Below the pieces are notes generated by a model, which searched no databases, was not told where the DNA came from, and worked only from the letters and a program-made list of their open reading frames with translations. From the NCBI GenBank assembly GCA_024760905.1, contig CM045738.1, positions 51,504,797 through 51,568,796 of the forward strand: DNA of 64,000 nucleotides. Direction: 5' to 3'. Every line of letters begins with the position of its first letter. Within the stretch, counting starts at the first letter, position 1. The DNA is from Plotosus lineatus. Its lineage: Eukaryota; Chordata; Actinopteri; Siluriformes; Plotosidae. This document shows, piece after piece, positions 39,885 through 50,660 of the stretch. Made by a program: the position numbers and the translations under genes.

Positions 39885-39886
<2 letters not shown>

Positions 39887-39889
39887 TCA

Positions 39890-40862
39890 TCATCTTCTTC
39901 CGCTTAGTCCAGGGTCGGGTCGCGGGGGCAGCAACCTTAGCAAAGAGGTCCAGACATCCCTCTCCCGAGCTACTTCCTCCAACTCTCCCGGGGGGACACC
40001 GAGGCGGTCCCAGACAAGCCGAGAGACAGTCCCTCCAGCGTGTTCTAGGTCGACCCCGGGGTCTCTTCCCGGTTGGAGATGCCCAAAACACTACACCAAA
40101 GAGGCGTCCGGGGGGCATTCTGACCAGATGCTCGAGCCACCTCAACTGGCCCCTCTCAATGCGGAGGAGCAGCGGATCTACTCCGAGCTCTCCCCGGATG
40201 GCGGAGCTTCTCACCCTACCTCTAAGGGAGAACCCCGCCACCCGGCGAAGGAAGCTCATTTCAGCCGCTTGTATCCGTGATCTTGTTCTTTCGGTCATTA
40301 CCCAAAGCTCGTGACCATAGGTGAGGGTTGGAACGTAGATCGACTGGTAAATTGAAAGCTTCGCCTTGCGGCTCAGCTCCTTTTTCACCACGACGGACCG
40401 GTACAGGCACCGCTCAACAGCAGAGGCTGCAGCGATCCGTCTGTCGATCTCTCGCTCCATCCTTCCCTCACTCGTAAACAAGACCCCAAGATACTTAAAC
40501 TCCTCCACTTGGGGCAGGACCTCATTCCCGACCCGGAGGGTGCATTCCACCATTGTCCGACTCAGAACCATGGCCTCAGACTTGGAGGTACTGATCTTCA
40601 TCCCGGCTGCTTCGCACTCAGCTGCGAATCGCTCCAATGAGAGCTGGAGGGCCTGACTTGATGAAGCCAAAAGGACAACATCATCTGCAAAAAGCAGAGA
40701 CGATATCCGATGGCCACCAAACCAGAACCCCTCATCGCCTCGACTGCGCCTAGAAATTCTGTCCATAAAAATTATGAACAGAATCGGTGACAAAGGACAG
40801 CCTTGGCGGACTCCAACTCCCACTGGAAACAAATCCGACCTGCTGTTACCAATAGGGACCAA
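39890..40862 (-). CDS. Rex3 RT palm and C-terminal domain
   Basis: From the Met at 40,862: [19 protein letters not shown], the intact catalytic motif [13 protein letters not shown] near residue 55, [39 protein letters not shown], then [32 protein letters not shown] and [15 protein letters not shown]. No stop precedes the (GAT)n tail, so the frame runs on through the tail (KRKKMMM) into flanking (AT)n; that extension is an artefact of repeat DNA. The RT catalytic residues look complete, unlike those of the other two Rex3 copies. Confidence 0.8.
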
Positions 40863-41120
40863 ACTCTGGCTCCGGTGATACAGCGACCGAATAGCTCATA
40901 GCAACGGATCCGGAACGCCGTATTCTCGGAGCACGCCCCACAAGCTCTTTCGAGGGACACGGTCGAAAGCCTTCTCCAAATCCACAAAGCACATGTGGAC
41001 AGATTGGGCAAACTCCCATGCCCCCTCCAGAATCCTGTGGAGCGTATAGAGTTGGTCAAGAGTGCTGCGGTCAGGACGAAAACCACATTGTTCCTCCTGA
41101 ATCCGAGGTTCGACTATCGG

Positions 41121-42452
41121 TCAGATCCTCCTCTCTAGTACCCCTGCATAGACTTTCCAAGGTAGGCTGAGGAGTGTAATTCCCCGATAATTGGAACACA
41201 CCCTCCGGTCCCCCTTCTTAAAAATTGGGACCACCACCCCAGTTTGCCAAGCCACAGGTACAGCCCCCGATGACCACGCAATGTTGCAGAGACGTGTCAA
41301 CCAAGACAGTCCTACAACATCCAGAGCCCTGAGATATTCCGGACGGATCTTGTCCAACCCCGGAGCTCGACCACCGAGGAACTTTTTGACAACCTCAGTG
41401 ACCTCCACTCCAGTGATGGGCAGACCCTCACCCGAACCCCCAGGGTCTTCCTCTTCCACGGAGGGCGTGTTGGTGGGATTGAGAAGGTCCTCAAAGTATT
41501 CCCTCCACCTCTCAACAACATCCCCAGTCAAGGTAAGCAGCTCCCCACCTCCACCATAAACAGTGTTTGTGAAGAACTGCTTCCCCCTCCTGAGGCGTCG
41601 GATGGTGGCCCAGAACCTTTTTGAGGCCAACCGATAATCACTCTCCAGGCCCTCACCGAATTCCTCCCACGCCCGAGATTTTGCATCTGCGACAGCCTCG
41701 GCTGCAGCACGTTTGGCCTGCCGGTACCCGTTTGCTGCCTCAGGAGTCCCACAGGCTAATAAAACCCGATAGGCCTCCTTCTTCAGCTGGATGGCCCCCT
41801 TCACCGCAGGTGTCCACCACCGGGTTCGGGGATTACCGCCACGACAAGCACCGACGACCTTACGGCCACAGCTATGGGCTGCCGCCTCAGCAATGGAGGC
41901 ACGAAACATGGCCCATTCGGATTCCATGTCCCCCGCCTCCTCCGGAATGTGGTTGTAGCTCTGCCGGAGGTGGGAGTTTAAGGCCTCTTGGACAGGGGGC
42001 TCCGCCAAATGTTCCCAGCAGACCCTGATTACACGCTTGGGCCTGCCAGGTCTGGAAGGCAACCTCCCACACCACCGAAGCCAACTCACCACCAGGTAGT
42101 GATCGGTAGACAGCTCAGCTCCTCTCTTCACCCGAGTGTCCAGAACATATGGTCGCAAGTCCGATGACACGACTACAAAGTCAATCATCGAACTGCGACC
42201 TAGGGTGTCCTGGTGCCAAGTGCACTTATGGACACCCTTATGTTCGAACATGGTGTTCGTGATAGACAAACTATGACGAGCACAGAAGTCCAACAACGAC
42301 ACACCATTCGGATTCAGACTGGAGAGGCCGTACCTACCGATCACACCCTTCCAGGTCACACTATCGTTGCCCACATGGGCGTTGAAGTCTCCCAAGACAA
42401 CGAGCGAGTCTCCCGAGGGAGCGTTCTCCAACACCCCCCGCAAAGACTCCAA
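41121..42452 (-). CDS. Rex3 endonuclease to RT fingers, 443-codon frame
   Basis: Begins inside the endonuclease: [19 protein letters not shown] at residues 18-36, [38 protein letters not shown] near 88 and [15 protein letters not shown] near 113 with the catalytic DH. The linker ([20 protein letters not shown] near 267) leads to the [21 protein letters not shown] near 368 and [19 protein letters not shown] near 411. The frame ends at GVLERRI by a stop. N-terminal residues are in another frame upstream. Confidence 0.8.
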   Translation of the reverse strand: MESLRGVLENAPSGDSLVVLGDFNAHVGNDSVTWKGVIGRYGLSSLNPNGVSLLDFCARHSLSITNTMFEHKGVHKCTWHQDTLGRSSMIDFVVVSSDLRPYVLDTRVKRGAELSTDHYLVVSWLRWCGRLPSRPGRPKRVIRVCWEHLAEPPVQEALNSHLRQSYNHIPEEAGDMESEWAMFRASIAEAAAHSCGRKVVGACRGGNPRTRWWTPAVKGAIQLKKEAYRVLLACGTPEAANGYRQAKRAAAEAVADAKSRAWEEFGEGLESDYRLASKRFWATIRRLRRGKQFFTNTVYGGGGELLTLTGDVVERWREYFEDLLNPTNTPSVEEEDPGGSGEGLPITGVEVTEVVKKFLGGRAPGLDKIRPEYLRALDVVGLSWLTRLCNIAWSSGAVPVAWQTGVVVPIFKKGDRRVCSNYRGITLLSLPWKVYAGVLERRI

Positions 42453-42836
42453 AAAGGGTGGGTACTCTGAACTGTCATTTGGTGCATAAGCACAAATAAC
42501 AGTCAGGACCCATCCCCCCCCACCCGAAGACAGAGGGAAGCTACTCTTTCGTCAACCGGGGAGAACCCCAACATTTGGGCACCGAGACGGGGGGCAACAA
42601 GAATACCCACACCGGCTCGCCGCCTCTCCCCATGAGCAACTCCAGAATAGAAGAAGGTCCAGCCTCTTTTGAGATGGATGGTTCCAGAGCCCAAGCTATG
42701 CGTTGAGGTGAGCCCGACTATATCTCGTCGGTATCTCTCCACCTCACGCACCAAATCAGGCTCCTTTCCTGCCAGAGAGGTGACATTCCATGTCCCGAAG
42801 GTCAGAGTAAGTAGCCGAGGATCAGTCCGAAGAAGT

Positions 42837-44630
42837 CCTGAAGAGAGTAAAACAGCAGTACAGGGAGACACAGCATAAGGTGAAAGTAGCGGTGTAAAAG
42901 GCCAAACAGAGGGCGTATGATGACTTGTATGCTAGGTTGGACAGTAAGGAGGGAGAAAATGATTTATACAGGTTGGCACAGCAGAGAAAGAGAGACGGGA
43001 AGGACGTGCAGCAAGTTAGAGTGATTAAGGATAGAGTGGGAAACGTGTTGACTGATGACAGAAGTGTGCTGGGAAGATGGAAAGAGTACTTTGAAGAGCT
43101 GATGAATGAGGAAAATGAGAGAGGAACACGAGTAGAAGAGGTGACTGTTTAGGACCAGGAAGTAACAAAGATTAGTAGGGGTGAAGTGAGGAGGGCATTG
43201 AAGAGGATGAAGAGTGGAAAGGCAGTTGGCCCTGATGATATACCAGTGGAGGTAAGGAAGTGTCTAGGAGAGGTAGCAGTAGCTTTTCTGACAAGACCAT
43301 TGAAGATATTGAAGTCTTCGAGACTGAGAGGATGCCAGAGGAATGGAGGAGAAGTGTGCTGGTACCCATTTTTAAGAACAAGGGAGATGTACAGAGTTGT
43401 GGCAACTACAGAGGGATAAAGTTGATGAGCCATACTATGAAACTATGGGGAAAAATAGTGGAAGCTAGACTAAGGGCAGAGGTCAGCATTTGTGAACAAC
43501 AGTTTGGTTTCATGCTGAGAAAGAGCAACACAGATGAAGTGTTTGCCTTGAGGATGTTAATAGAGACGTCCTGAGAAGGTCAGAAGGAGCTGCATTATGC
43601 CTTTGTGGATCTGGATAAAGCAAGTGACAGGGTGCCAAGAGAGGAACTGTGGTATTGCATGAGGAAGTCTGGAGTGGCAGAGAAGTATGTTAGAGAGGTG
43701 CAGGACATGTATGAGAGATGTAAGACAGTGGTAAGGTGTGCTGTCGGTGTGACAGAAGAGTTCAAGGTGGAGGTGGGACTGCATCAATGGTCAGCTCTCA
43801 GCCTCTTCTTGTTTGCTATGGTGATGGACAGGCTGACAGATGAGGTCAGACAAGATTCTCCATGGACTATGATGTTTGCAGATGACATTGTGATCTGTAG
43901 TGAGAGCAAAGAACAAGTGCAGGAAAAGTGCAGGAGGGTAATGGTTAGTCTCATTAAGACAGAATTCATGTGTGTGAACGACAAGGACCCAAGAGGAACG
44001 GTGAGGTTACAGGGAGCAGAGATAAAGAAGGTGGAGGATTTGAAGTACTTAGGCTCAACAATCCAGAGCAATGGAGAGTGTGGAAAAGAGGTGAAGAAGC
44101 GTGTGCAAGCAGGTTGGAATGGATGGAGAAAAGTGTCCGGTGTGATGTGTGATAGGAGAGTATCAGCAAGAATGAAGGGAAACTTGTACAAGATGGTGAT
44201 GAGGCCAGCGATGTTGTATGGTTTAGAGACAGTGTCCCTGGGGAAAAGACAGGAGGCAGAGCTGGAGTTAGCAGAGATGAAAATGTTGAGGTTCTCTTTG
44301 GGAGTAACGAGGATGGATAGGATCAGCAATGAGTACATCAGAGGGACAACACATCTTTGAGGTTTTGGAGACAAAGTCAGAGAGGCTGGATTGAGATGGT
44401 TTGGACATGTACAGAGGAGGGATTGTGAGTATATTGGTAGTAGGATGCTGAGGTTGGAACTACCAGGCCGAAGGTATAGAGCAAGACCAAAAAAGAAGAT
44501 TTATGGATGTGGTGAAGGAGGACATGAAGGTAGTTGGAGCAAGAATAGAAGATAAGGAGGATCGGGTGAGATGGAGGTGGATGGTTTGCTGTGGCGACCC
44601 CTGAATGGAAAAGCCGAAAGGAAAAGAAGA

Positions 44631-44633
<3 letters not shown>
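42837..44633 (+). mobile_element. RTE-A copy, 5' truncated
   Basis: Starts in the linker before the RT (42,925-43,152: LDSKEGENDLYRLAQQRKRD, DDRSVLGRWKEYFEELMNEE). The RT follows: 43,186-43,574 (KAVGPDDIPVEVRKCLGE, VPIFKNKGDVQSCGNYRG) and 43,605-44,360. The end region (RDSEYI-like, near 44,420) and a 3'UTR with CTGTGGCGACCCCTGAATG then GAAAAGAAGAAG lie at 44,590-44,633. Stops and frameshifts are scattered. (AT)n follows the tail. Its 5' break abuts the 5' break of the Rex3 copy, in head-to-head orientation. Confidence 0.85.
43605..44360 (+). pseudogene. RTE-A RT palm to thumb, 251-codon frame
   Basis: DKASDRVPREELWYCMRKSG, VGLHQWSALSLFLFAMVMD (GLHQGSALS in other copies; G to W), MMFADDIVICSESKEQVQE with FADD intact, a small deletion after QEKCRRV, EDLKYLGSTIQSNGECGKEV, and RFSLGVTRMDRISNEYIRG. 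It ends by a stop where other copies read HVRCFGDKVREA. Confidence 0.75.

Positions 44634-44668
<35 letters not shown>
44634..44668. repeat. (AT)n between RTE-A tail and hammerhead repeat
   Basis: AT array starting within the RTE-A (AAG)n-like end. Confidence 0.9.
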
Positions 44669-44669
<1 letters not shown>

Positions 44670-44832
44670 TAAGAATTCTCTGTAATCACCTGAAGAGAGA
44701 GGATGGTTTCACCACCCCTCGAAACAGTTCTGTAGTGAAAAAAATGTCTTTTTCCTGTCCTTTTGTTTTTACTTATATTTGCGTTACGAAAAAGTATTGA
44801 ACACTCTCTTATGGAAGGATCTACTCAGAAAG

Positions 44833-44842
<10 letters not shown>
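44670..44842 (+). repeat. (AT)n-flanked repeat with hammerhead, copy 1
   Basis: About 170 bp between two (AT)n tracts. It contains the hammerhead motif at 44,685-44,739 and ends with AAGTATTGAACACTCTC then GGAAGGATCTACTCAGAAAG. The same unit is present at 50,828-51,003, partly at 50,728-50,803 and, diverged, at 56,980-57,090. Size and ribozyme type suggest a terminal-repeat fragment of a Penelope-like element; no Penelope RT or GIY-YIG coding is in the window. Confidence 0.6.
44685..44739 (+). ncRNA. Type I hammerhead ribozyme motif, copy 1
   Basis: Core CUGAAGA at 44,690-44,696, then stem II (GAGAGG..CCCCUC with inner UGGU/ACCA and loop UUC), GAAA at 44,721-44,724, stem III ACAG-UU-CUGU, and cleavage triplet GUA at 44,732-44,734. 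Stem I is UCAC (44,686-44,689) with GUGA (44,735-44,738). The tiny stem III is like that of Penelope-like element and newt-satellite hammerheads, which cleave best as dimers. Stem II holds one A-C mismatch and one bulged A. Activity is an inference. Confidence 0.7.

Positions 44843-44868
<26 letters not shown>
44843..44868. repeat. (AT)n
   Basis: AT array between the hammerhead repeat and the zinc-finger LINE fragment. Confidence 0.9.
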
Positions 44869-44871
<3 letters not shown>

Positions 44872-44872
44872 G

Positions 44873-45915
44873 CGATATTCAGACCTCTGCGGACTGTGGA
44901 AACACCCGTGCCATGTATGAGGGGATGAAAAAAGCTTTCGGACCAACTGCCACCAAGATCGCACCCCTCAAATTCACCTCCGGCGACATCATCAAGGACC
45001 GTGGGGAGCAGATGGAGAGATGGGCCGAGCACTATTCAGAGCTATACTCCAGAGAGAATGTTGTCACTGACACAGCCATGGAGAACACCATCCCACTGCC
45101 CACCATGGAAGAACTCGACTCGCCACCTACCATCGAAGAGCTCAGCAAGGCCATTAACTCGCTGTCTAGCGGGAAAGCACCAGGCAGCGACGGAATCCCT
45201 CCAGAGGTGATGAAGGCTGCAAAAGAGAGCTCCCTCCTTGGGCATCTCCATGAGCTTTTGCTTCAGTGCTGGGAAGAAGGAACGATACCCCAAGACATGC
45301 GAGATGCGAAGATCATCACGCTCTACAAGAACAAGGGCGACCGCAGCGATTGCAACAACTATCGTGGGATCTCTCTCCTCAGCATTGTAGGGAAAGCCTT
45401 TGCAAGGGTAGTCCTTAACCGCCTGCAAGTACTTGCAGACCGTGTGTATCCCGAGTCGCAGTGCGGGTTCCGGGCAAAGCGATCAACCATTGACATGGTG
45501 TTCTCCCTTCGGCAGCTGCAGGAAAAGTGCCGTGAGCAGCGACGTCCTTTGTTCCTCGCCTTCATCGATCTGACCAAGGCATTCGACTTGGTCAGTCGGT
45601 CTGGCCTCTTCACCCTCCTCCATAAGATTGGATGTCCCACCAAGCTCCTGAAGATAGTCGAGTCCTTCCACGACAATACGTCTGGCACAGTTCAGTATAA
45701 CGGAACATCATCAGACCCCTTTCCAATCAAGAGCGGCGTGAAACAAGGGTGTGTCCTGGCCCCGACACTTTTCGGCATATTTTTCTCTTTGCTCCTGAGC
45801 TACGCATTCAGAGAGTCCGAAGATGGCATCTTCCTCCACACACGGAGTGATGGGAACCTCTTTAATCTTGCCCGCCTCAGGGCAAAGACCAAGGTGCGCA
45901 AGGTCCTCATCCGAT
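44873..45915 (+). pseudogene. RT fingers/palm of zinc-finger LINE
   Basis: The linker begins GNTRAMYEGMKKAFGPTATK, overlapping in protein position with the end of the separate endonuclease half at 48.15-48.3 kb. It carries RT motifs 1-5 including KQGCVLAPTLF. The FADD box that should follow TKVRKVLIR is gone, so no RT activity is possible. Confidence 0.8.
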
Positions 45916-45937
45916 CAGCCTCAAGAAAACCAACATC

Positions 45938-46774
45938 ATGGGTCAGGATGTCAGCACAACTCCCACAATCAACATCGGCGATTACACCCTGGAAGTGGTG
46001 GACAAGTTCACCTACCTTGGCTCCACCATCTCCAGCAACCTATCCCTGGATGCTGAGCTAAACGTAAGGATAGGCAAAGCAGCAACATCCATGGCCCGCC
46101 TAGCGAAGCGTGTGTGGAACAACCCCAGGCTGACCCTAAACATGAAGATGAAGGTGTACCAAGCATGCGTGTTGAGCACGCTTCTATACGGCAGTGAGGC
46201 CTGGACCCTATGCATGCACCAGGAGCGAAGACTAAACGCCTTTCACCTGCGCAACCTCAGACGACTCCTCGGCATTACCTGGCAGGATCGTGCCTCCAAC
46301 TCGCGCGTCTTGGCCCAGGCAGGCATGTCAAGCATGTTCGCCATCCTCTCCCAGAAGCGCCTGCGCTGGCTCGGACACATATGCAGGATGGATGAATCCC
46401 GCATTCCAAAGGACATCCTCTATGGTGAGCTCGCCTCAGGAACACGACCAACAGGACGACCCGCCCTGCGCTACAAGGATGTCTGCAAGAGGGACCTGAA
46501 GTCATGCAGCAACAACCCAGTACATCTCGAGGCAGCGAGCTCCGACCGCTCTAGCTGGCGTGGAAAGGTAAAATCCGGTGTGCAGCAGGCCGAGGAGAAG
46601 AGAGAGATCCAGCATGAGGAGAAGAAGAACCGCAAACAGCAGAGAATTCTGTCTGCCACAGCCTGCCCCACGATCCCTACTGCAGAATGCACTTGCAGCA
46701 AGTGTGGTAGGAGCTGCATCTCCTGCATTGGCTTATTCAGCCACAGCCAGCGCTGCAGCCTCTCAGCTAATTGA
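45938..46774 (+). CDS. LINE C-terminal domain with zinc finger, 278 codons
   Basis: Starts after the RT palm: GQDVSTTPTINIGDYTLEVV, DKFTYLGSTISSNLSLDAE, ARLAKRVWNNPRLTLNMKMK, LSTLLYGSEAWTLCMHQERR, then KRLRWLGHICRMDESRIPKD and ALRYKDVCKRDLKSC. It ends with a Cys/His finger CTCSKCGRSCISCIGLFSHS-QRC at about residues 251-273 (C-x2-C...H-x4-C), likely for nucleic-acid binding. The frame is intact to a normal stop. Confidence 0.8.
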   Translation: MGQDVSTTPTINIGDYTLEVVDKFTYLGSTISSNLSLDAELNVRIGKAATSMARLAKRVWNNPRLTLNMKMKVYQACVLSTLLYGSEAWTLCMHQERRLNAFHLRNLRRLLGITWQDRASNSRVLAQAGMSSMFAILSQKRLRWLGHICRMDESRIPKDILYGELASGTRPTGRPALRYKDVCKRDLKSCSNNPVHLEAASSDRSSWRGKVKSGVQQAEEKREIQHEEKKNRKQQRILSATACPTIPTAECTCSKCGRSCISCIGLFSHSQRCSLSAN

Positions 46775-46831
46775 TAGACCTGCCTAGGTGCAGACTCCAT
46801 TGTCTCTAGAGACAGACGGATGCCAAGAAAA

Positions 46832-46833
<2 letters not shown>

Positions 46834-46888
<55 letters not shown>
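46834..46888. repeat. (AT)n between two LINE halves
   Basis: AT array lying between the 3' end of one zinc-finger LINE copy and the 5' part of another. Confidence 0.9.
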
Positions 46889-46892
<4 letters not shown>

Positions 46893-48356
46893 GTAAATTC
46901 TGCACCAGGCAGACAAAAACGGATAGATACGAAGACTCCAGCTCTTCGAATAGCAAGCTGGAACTTACAGACTATGTGTCCTGGACTGACAAGTGATTTT
47001 CAGCAAATTTACGATGCCCGCAAGACTGCAGTCATCGACAATGAACTGACACGTCTGAATATCGACATTGCTTGTCTACAGGAAACACGCCTGGCTGACA
47101 GTGGTACTATCAAAGAGGCCAACTACACCTTCTACTGGCAGGGCCTGCCACAAGACGACCTGAGACTGCTTGGTGTAGGGTTCGCTGTGAAGAACTCATT
47201 GACTACGGCGATTGAACCTCCTACCAGTGGATCAGAGAGAATCCTCACTTTACGCCTCTCTACAACTGCAAGTTTTGTAAATCTCCTCAGCATCTATGCA
47301 CCAACACTCAGTTCCACCCCAGAGGCCAAGAACCAGTTTTACGAGGCTCTGGATGATACAATTTCCAGGATCCCCAGCACTGAAGGACTTTACCTACTAG
47401 GAGACTTCAATGCTAGAGTGGGCACCAACTGTGACACCTGGCCTTCCTGCCTTGGTCACCATGGCATAGGCAGGATGAATGAGAATGGACAGAGGTTGTT
47501 GGAACTGTGCTGCCATCATGGCCTGTGTGTAACAAATACATACTTCAAGTGCAAAGACCGCCACAAAGTTTCCTGGAGACACCCCAGATCTTGCCACTGG
47601 CACCAGCTAGACCTTATCCTCACCAGGCGCACGGATCTGAGCAGCGTTCTCCACACTAGAAGTTTCCATAGCGCAGACTGCGACACAGACCACCCCCTCA
47701 TTGGAAGCAGGATAAGGCTGACCCATCACTCTAAAACTAAAGGCCTCCCACGCATCAACACCTGCTCCTCAAGGGATCCCCAGCGAATCCAACTGTTTCA
47801 TGACACAGTCAAGGAGAAGTTGGCTTTGCAGACTCCTGGCAAAGACATCAACAGCAAGTGGAGCTTCCGAAGCGATACTATCTACACAACAGCCCTCACC
47901 GCTTTTGGGAAAATGAGTGTCGGAGTGTAGACTGGTACGAGGCTCACTGGGAGGAGATGCAGCCTGTGACAGAAGCCAAGAGGGAAGCCCTCCTAGCATA
48001 CAAGCAAAACCCCAGCACCAGTACTCGGGACACCCTCAAAGCTGCACGAAACAAGGCCCAGCAGACAGCCCGCTGCTGTGCAAACGACTTCTGGCTGAAC
48101 CTCTGCAGCAAGATCCAGATGGCAGCTGACACTGGCAACGCAATGGCCATGTACAATGGCATTAAGACAGCTACTGGCCCAACCACAATTAAGACTGCAC
48201 CCCTCAAGACCAAGACCGGGGAGGTGATCACAGACCAAGGCAAACAGCTTTAACGCTGGTGGAACATTACCTGAAGCTGTACACAACCAAGAATGTGGTG
48301 ACCGATGCAGCATTAAATGCCCTACCAAACTTACCTGTCATGGAGGATCTGGCAGG
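46889..48356 (+). mobile_element. Zinc-finger LINE, endonuclease half
   Basis: Starts just after (AT)n and is cut at 48,356, where RTE-A begins. It holds the endonuclease (46,891-47,930), then in the next frame the linker (EAHWEEMQPVTEAKREALLA, ARNKAQQTARCCANDFWLN, DTGNAMAMYNGIKTATGP) to about 48,253 and a decayed EHY-LYTTKNVVTDAA stretch. The last part overlaps in protein position with the start of the RT half upstream, so the two halves are different copies in reversed order. Confidence 0.8.
46891..47930 (+). CDS. AP-endonuclease of zinc-finger LINE
   Basis: The frame is open from about 46,891 with ALRIASWNLQTM just before the first Met at 46,974, which is therefore not the true start. Motifs: DIACLQETRLADSGTI with the metal-binding Glu, NLLSIYAPTLSSTPE, LYLLGDFNARVGTNCDTW, HWHQLDLILTRR and DCDTDHPLIGSR with the catalytic DH. 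All residues expected of the exonuclease-endonuclease-phosphatase fold are visible, so this domain may be intact. A frameshift after ALTAFGK ends it. Confidence 0.8.
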
Positions 48357-49115
48357 GTTTAAGCTGCTTTATCATGGTGTGTGGATAGGAAGAGAAATGG
48401 AGTAGGGGTCATCTTGAAGGAGGGGTTTGTCAGGAATGTTCTAGATGTGAAAAGAGTGTCACACAGAGTGATGAGTCTCAAGTTAGAAATTGAAGGCGTG
48501 ATATTTAATGTTGTTAGTGCTTATGCCCCACAGGCAGGACGTGAGCTAGAAGAGAAGGAGAGATTCCGGAGTGAGTTCGATGAAGTGATGCAGAATACAC
48601 CCAGAGGTGAAAGAGTGGTCATTGGGGCAGACTTCAATGGACATGTTGGTGCAGGCAACAGAGGAGACGAGGAAGTGATGGGCAGGTTTGGTATCCAGGA
48701 CAGGAACACAGAAGGACAGATGTTGATAGATTTTGCAAAAAGGATGGAAATGGCTGTGGTAAATACCAGAAGAGGGAGGAGCATAGGGTGACTTATAAAA
48801 GTGGAGATAGGAGCACACAGGTAGACTACATCTTGTGTGGGCGATGTAATTTGAAGGAAGTCAGTGACTGCAAAGTAGTAGTGGGTGAGAGTGTTGCCAA
48901 ACAGCATAGGATGATGGTATGCAGGATGACACTGATGGTGAAGAAGTTGAAGAAGGCCAAGGCAGAGCAGGAGACAAAGTGGTGGAAGCTGAAAAAGGAA
49001 GAGTGTCATATTGTCTTCAAGGAGGAGTTGAAACAGGCTTTGGGTAGCCAGGAAGTGCTTGACAGGAGTGTGCTGGGAACACGGGAAGAGTGCTTTGAAG
49101 AGCTGATGAATGAGG

Positions 49116-49175
<60 letters not shown>

Positions 49176-50660
49176 TGACCATTGAGGAACAGGATGTAGC
49201 AAAGATTAGTAAGGGTGAAGTAAGGAGGGCACTCAAGAGGATGAAGAATGGAAAGGCAGTTAGTCCTGATGATATACCTGTGGAGATATGGAAGTGTCTA
49301 GGAGAGGTAGCAGTAGATGTTCTGACAAGAACTTTCAACAAGGTCCTAGAGAGTGAGCAGATGCCGGAGGAATGGAGGAGAAGTGTGCTGGTGCCCATTT
49401 TTAAGAACAAGGGAGACGTGCAGAGCTGTGGCAACTACAGAGGGATACAATTGATGAGCCATGCGATAAAGGTATGGGAAAGAATAGTGGAAGCTAGACT
49501 CAGGGCAAAGGTCAGCAGTTGTAAACAACAGTTTGGTTTCATGCCAAGAAAGAGCACCACATATGCAATGTTTGCCTTGAGGATGTTAATACACAAATAC
49601 AGAGAAGGTCAGAGGAATCTGCATTGTGCCTTTGTGGATCTGGAGAAAGCATATGACAGGGTGCCGAGAGAAGAACTGTGGTATTGCATGAGGAAATCTG
49701 GAGTGGCAGAGTAGTATGTTAGAGAGGCGTAAGACGGTGGTGAGGTGTGCTGCCGGCATGACCGACGAATTCAAGGTGGAGGTGGGACTGCATCAAGGAT
49801 CAGCTCTGAGCCCCTTCTTGTTTGCTATGGTGACTGACAGGCTGACAGACAAGGTTAGGCAAGAATCTCCATGGACTATGATGTTTGCAGATGACATTGT
49901 GATCTGTAGTGAGAGCAGAGAACAAGTGGAGGAAAATCTAGAGAGGTGGAGGTATGCACTGGAAAGGAGAGGAATGAAGGGCAGCCTCAGAAAATCAGAA
50001 TACATGTTTGAATGAGAAGGTCCCAGGAGGAACAGTGATGTTACAGGGAGCAGAGATAATGAAGGTGGAGGATTTTAAGTACTTAGGCTCAACAATCCAG
50101 AGTAATGGAGAGTGTGGAAAAGAGGTGAAGAAGTGTGTGCAGGCAGCCTGGAATGGTTGGAGAAAAGTGTCCGGTGTGATGTGCGATTAGAGAGTATCAG
50201 CAAGAATGAAAGGAAAAGTGTATAAGACGGTGGTGATGCCAGCGATGTTGTATGGTTTAGAATCAGTGGCACTGAGGAAAAGGCAGGAGGCAGAGCTGGA
50301 GGTAGCAGAGATTAAAATGTCGAGGTTCTCTCTGGGAGTAACGAGGATAGATAGGATCAGGAATGAGTACATCAGAGGGACAGCTCATGTAAGATGTTTT
50401 GGAGACAAAGTCAGAGAGGCTAGATTGAGATGGTTTGGACATGTACAGAGGAGGGATAGTGAGTATATTGGCAGTAGGATGCTGAGGTTGGAACTACCAG
50501 GCAGAAGGCCTGGAGGAGGACCAAAGAGAGGATTTATGGATGTGGTGAAGGCTGACATGAAGGTCATTGGAGTAAGAGTAGAAGATGCAGAGGACAGGGT
50601 GAGATGGAGGCAGATCATTTGCTGTGGCGACCCTTGAAGGGAACAGCCGAAATGAAAAGA

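Larger units (their letters stand above)
39885..42836 (-). mobile_element. Rex3-type LINE, best preserved copy
   Basis: Minus strand, (GAT)n tail at 39,895-39,885, 5' truncated at 42,836, where a plus-strand RTE-A copy begins. Order: endonuclease start (42,871-42,503: FGTWNVTSLAGKEPDLVREV), EN-RT frame (42,452-41,121), RT palm start (41,086-40,772), RT end and C-terminus (40,862 to about 39,890). The region at 40,785-40,805 and that near 41,230-41,250 read like the two sites commonly used to amplify Rex3 by PCR in fish (from memory). Three breaks separate the frames. Confidence 0.85.
44869..46825 (+). mobile_element. Zinc-finger-tailed AP-endonuclease LINE, RT half
   Basis: 5' truncated. RT fingers and palm are in one frame to about 45,915 (APGSDGIPPEVMKAAKE, IITLYKNKGDRSDCNNYRG, SQCGFRAKRSTIDMVFSLRQ, FIDLTKAFDLVSRSGLF, GVKQGCVLAPTLFGIFFS). 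Then a deletion of the FADD region near 45,910 shifts the frame, and thumb and C-terminus follow at 45,938-46,774. It ends after a 3'UTR at about 46,825, followed by (AT)n. Clade not assigned; GC-rich compared with its surroundings. Confidence 0.8.

Noticed and set aside
39594..39890. C-terminal extension of the Rex3 protein rich in Ile-Tyr
   Set aside because: Read-through of the (GAT)n tail into flanking (AT)n, a SINE head and more (AT)n.
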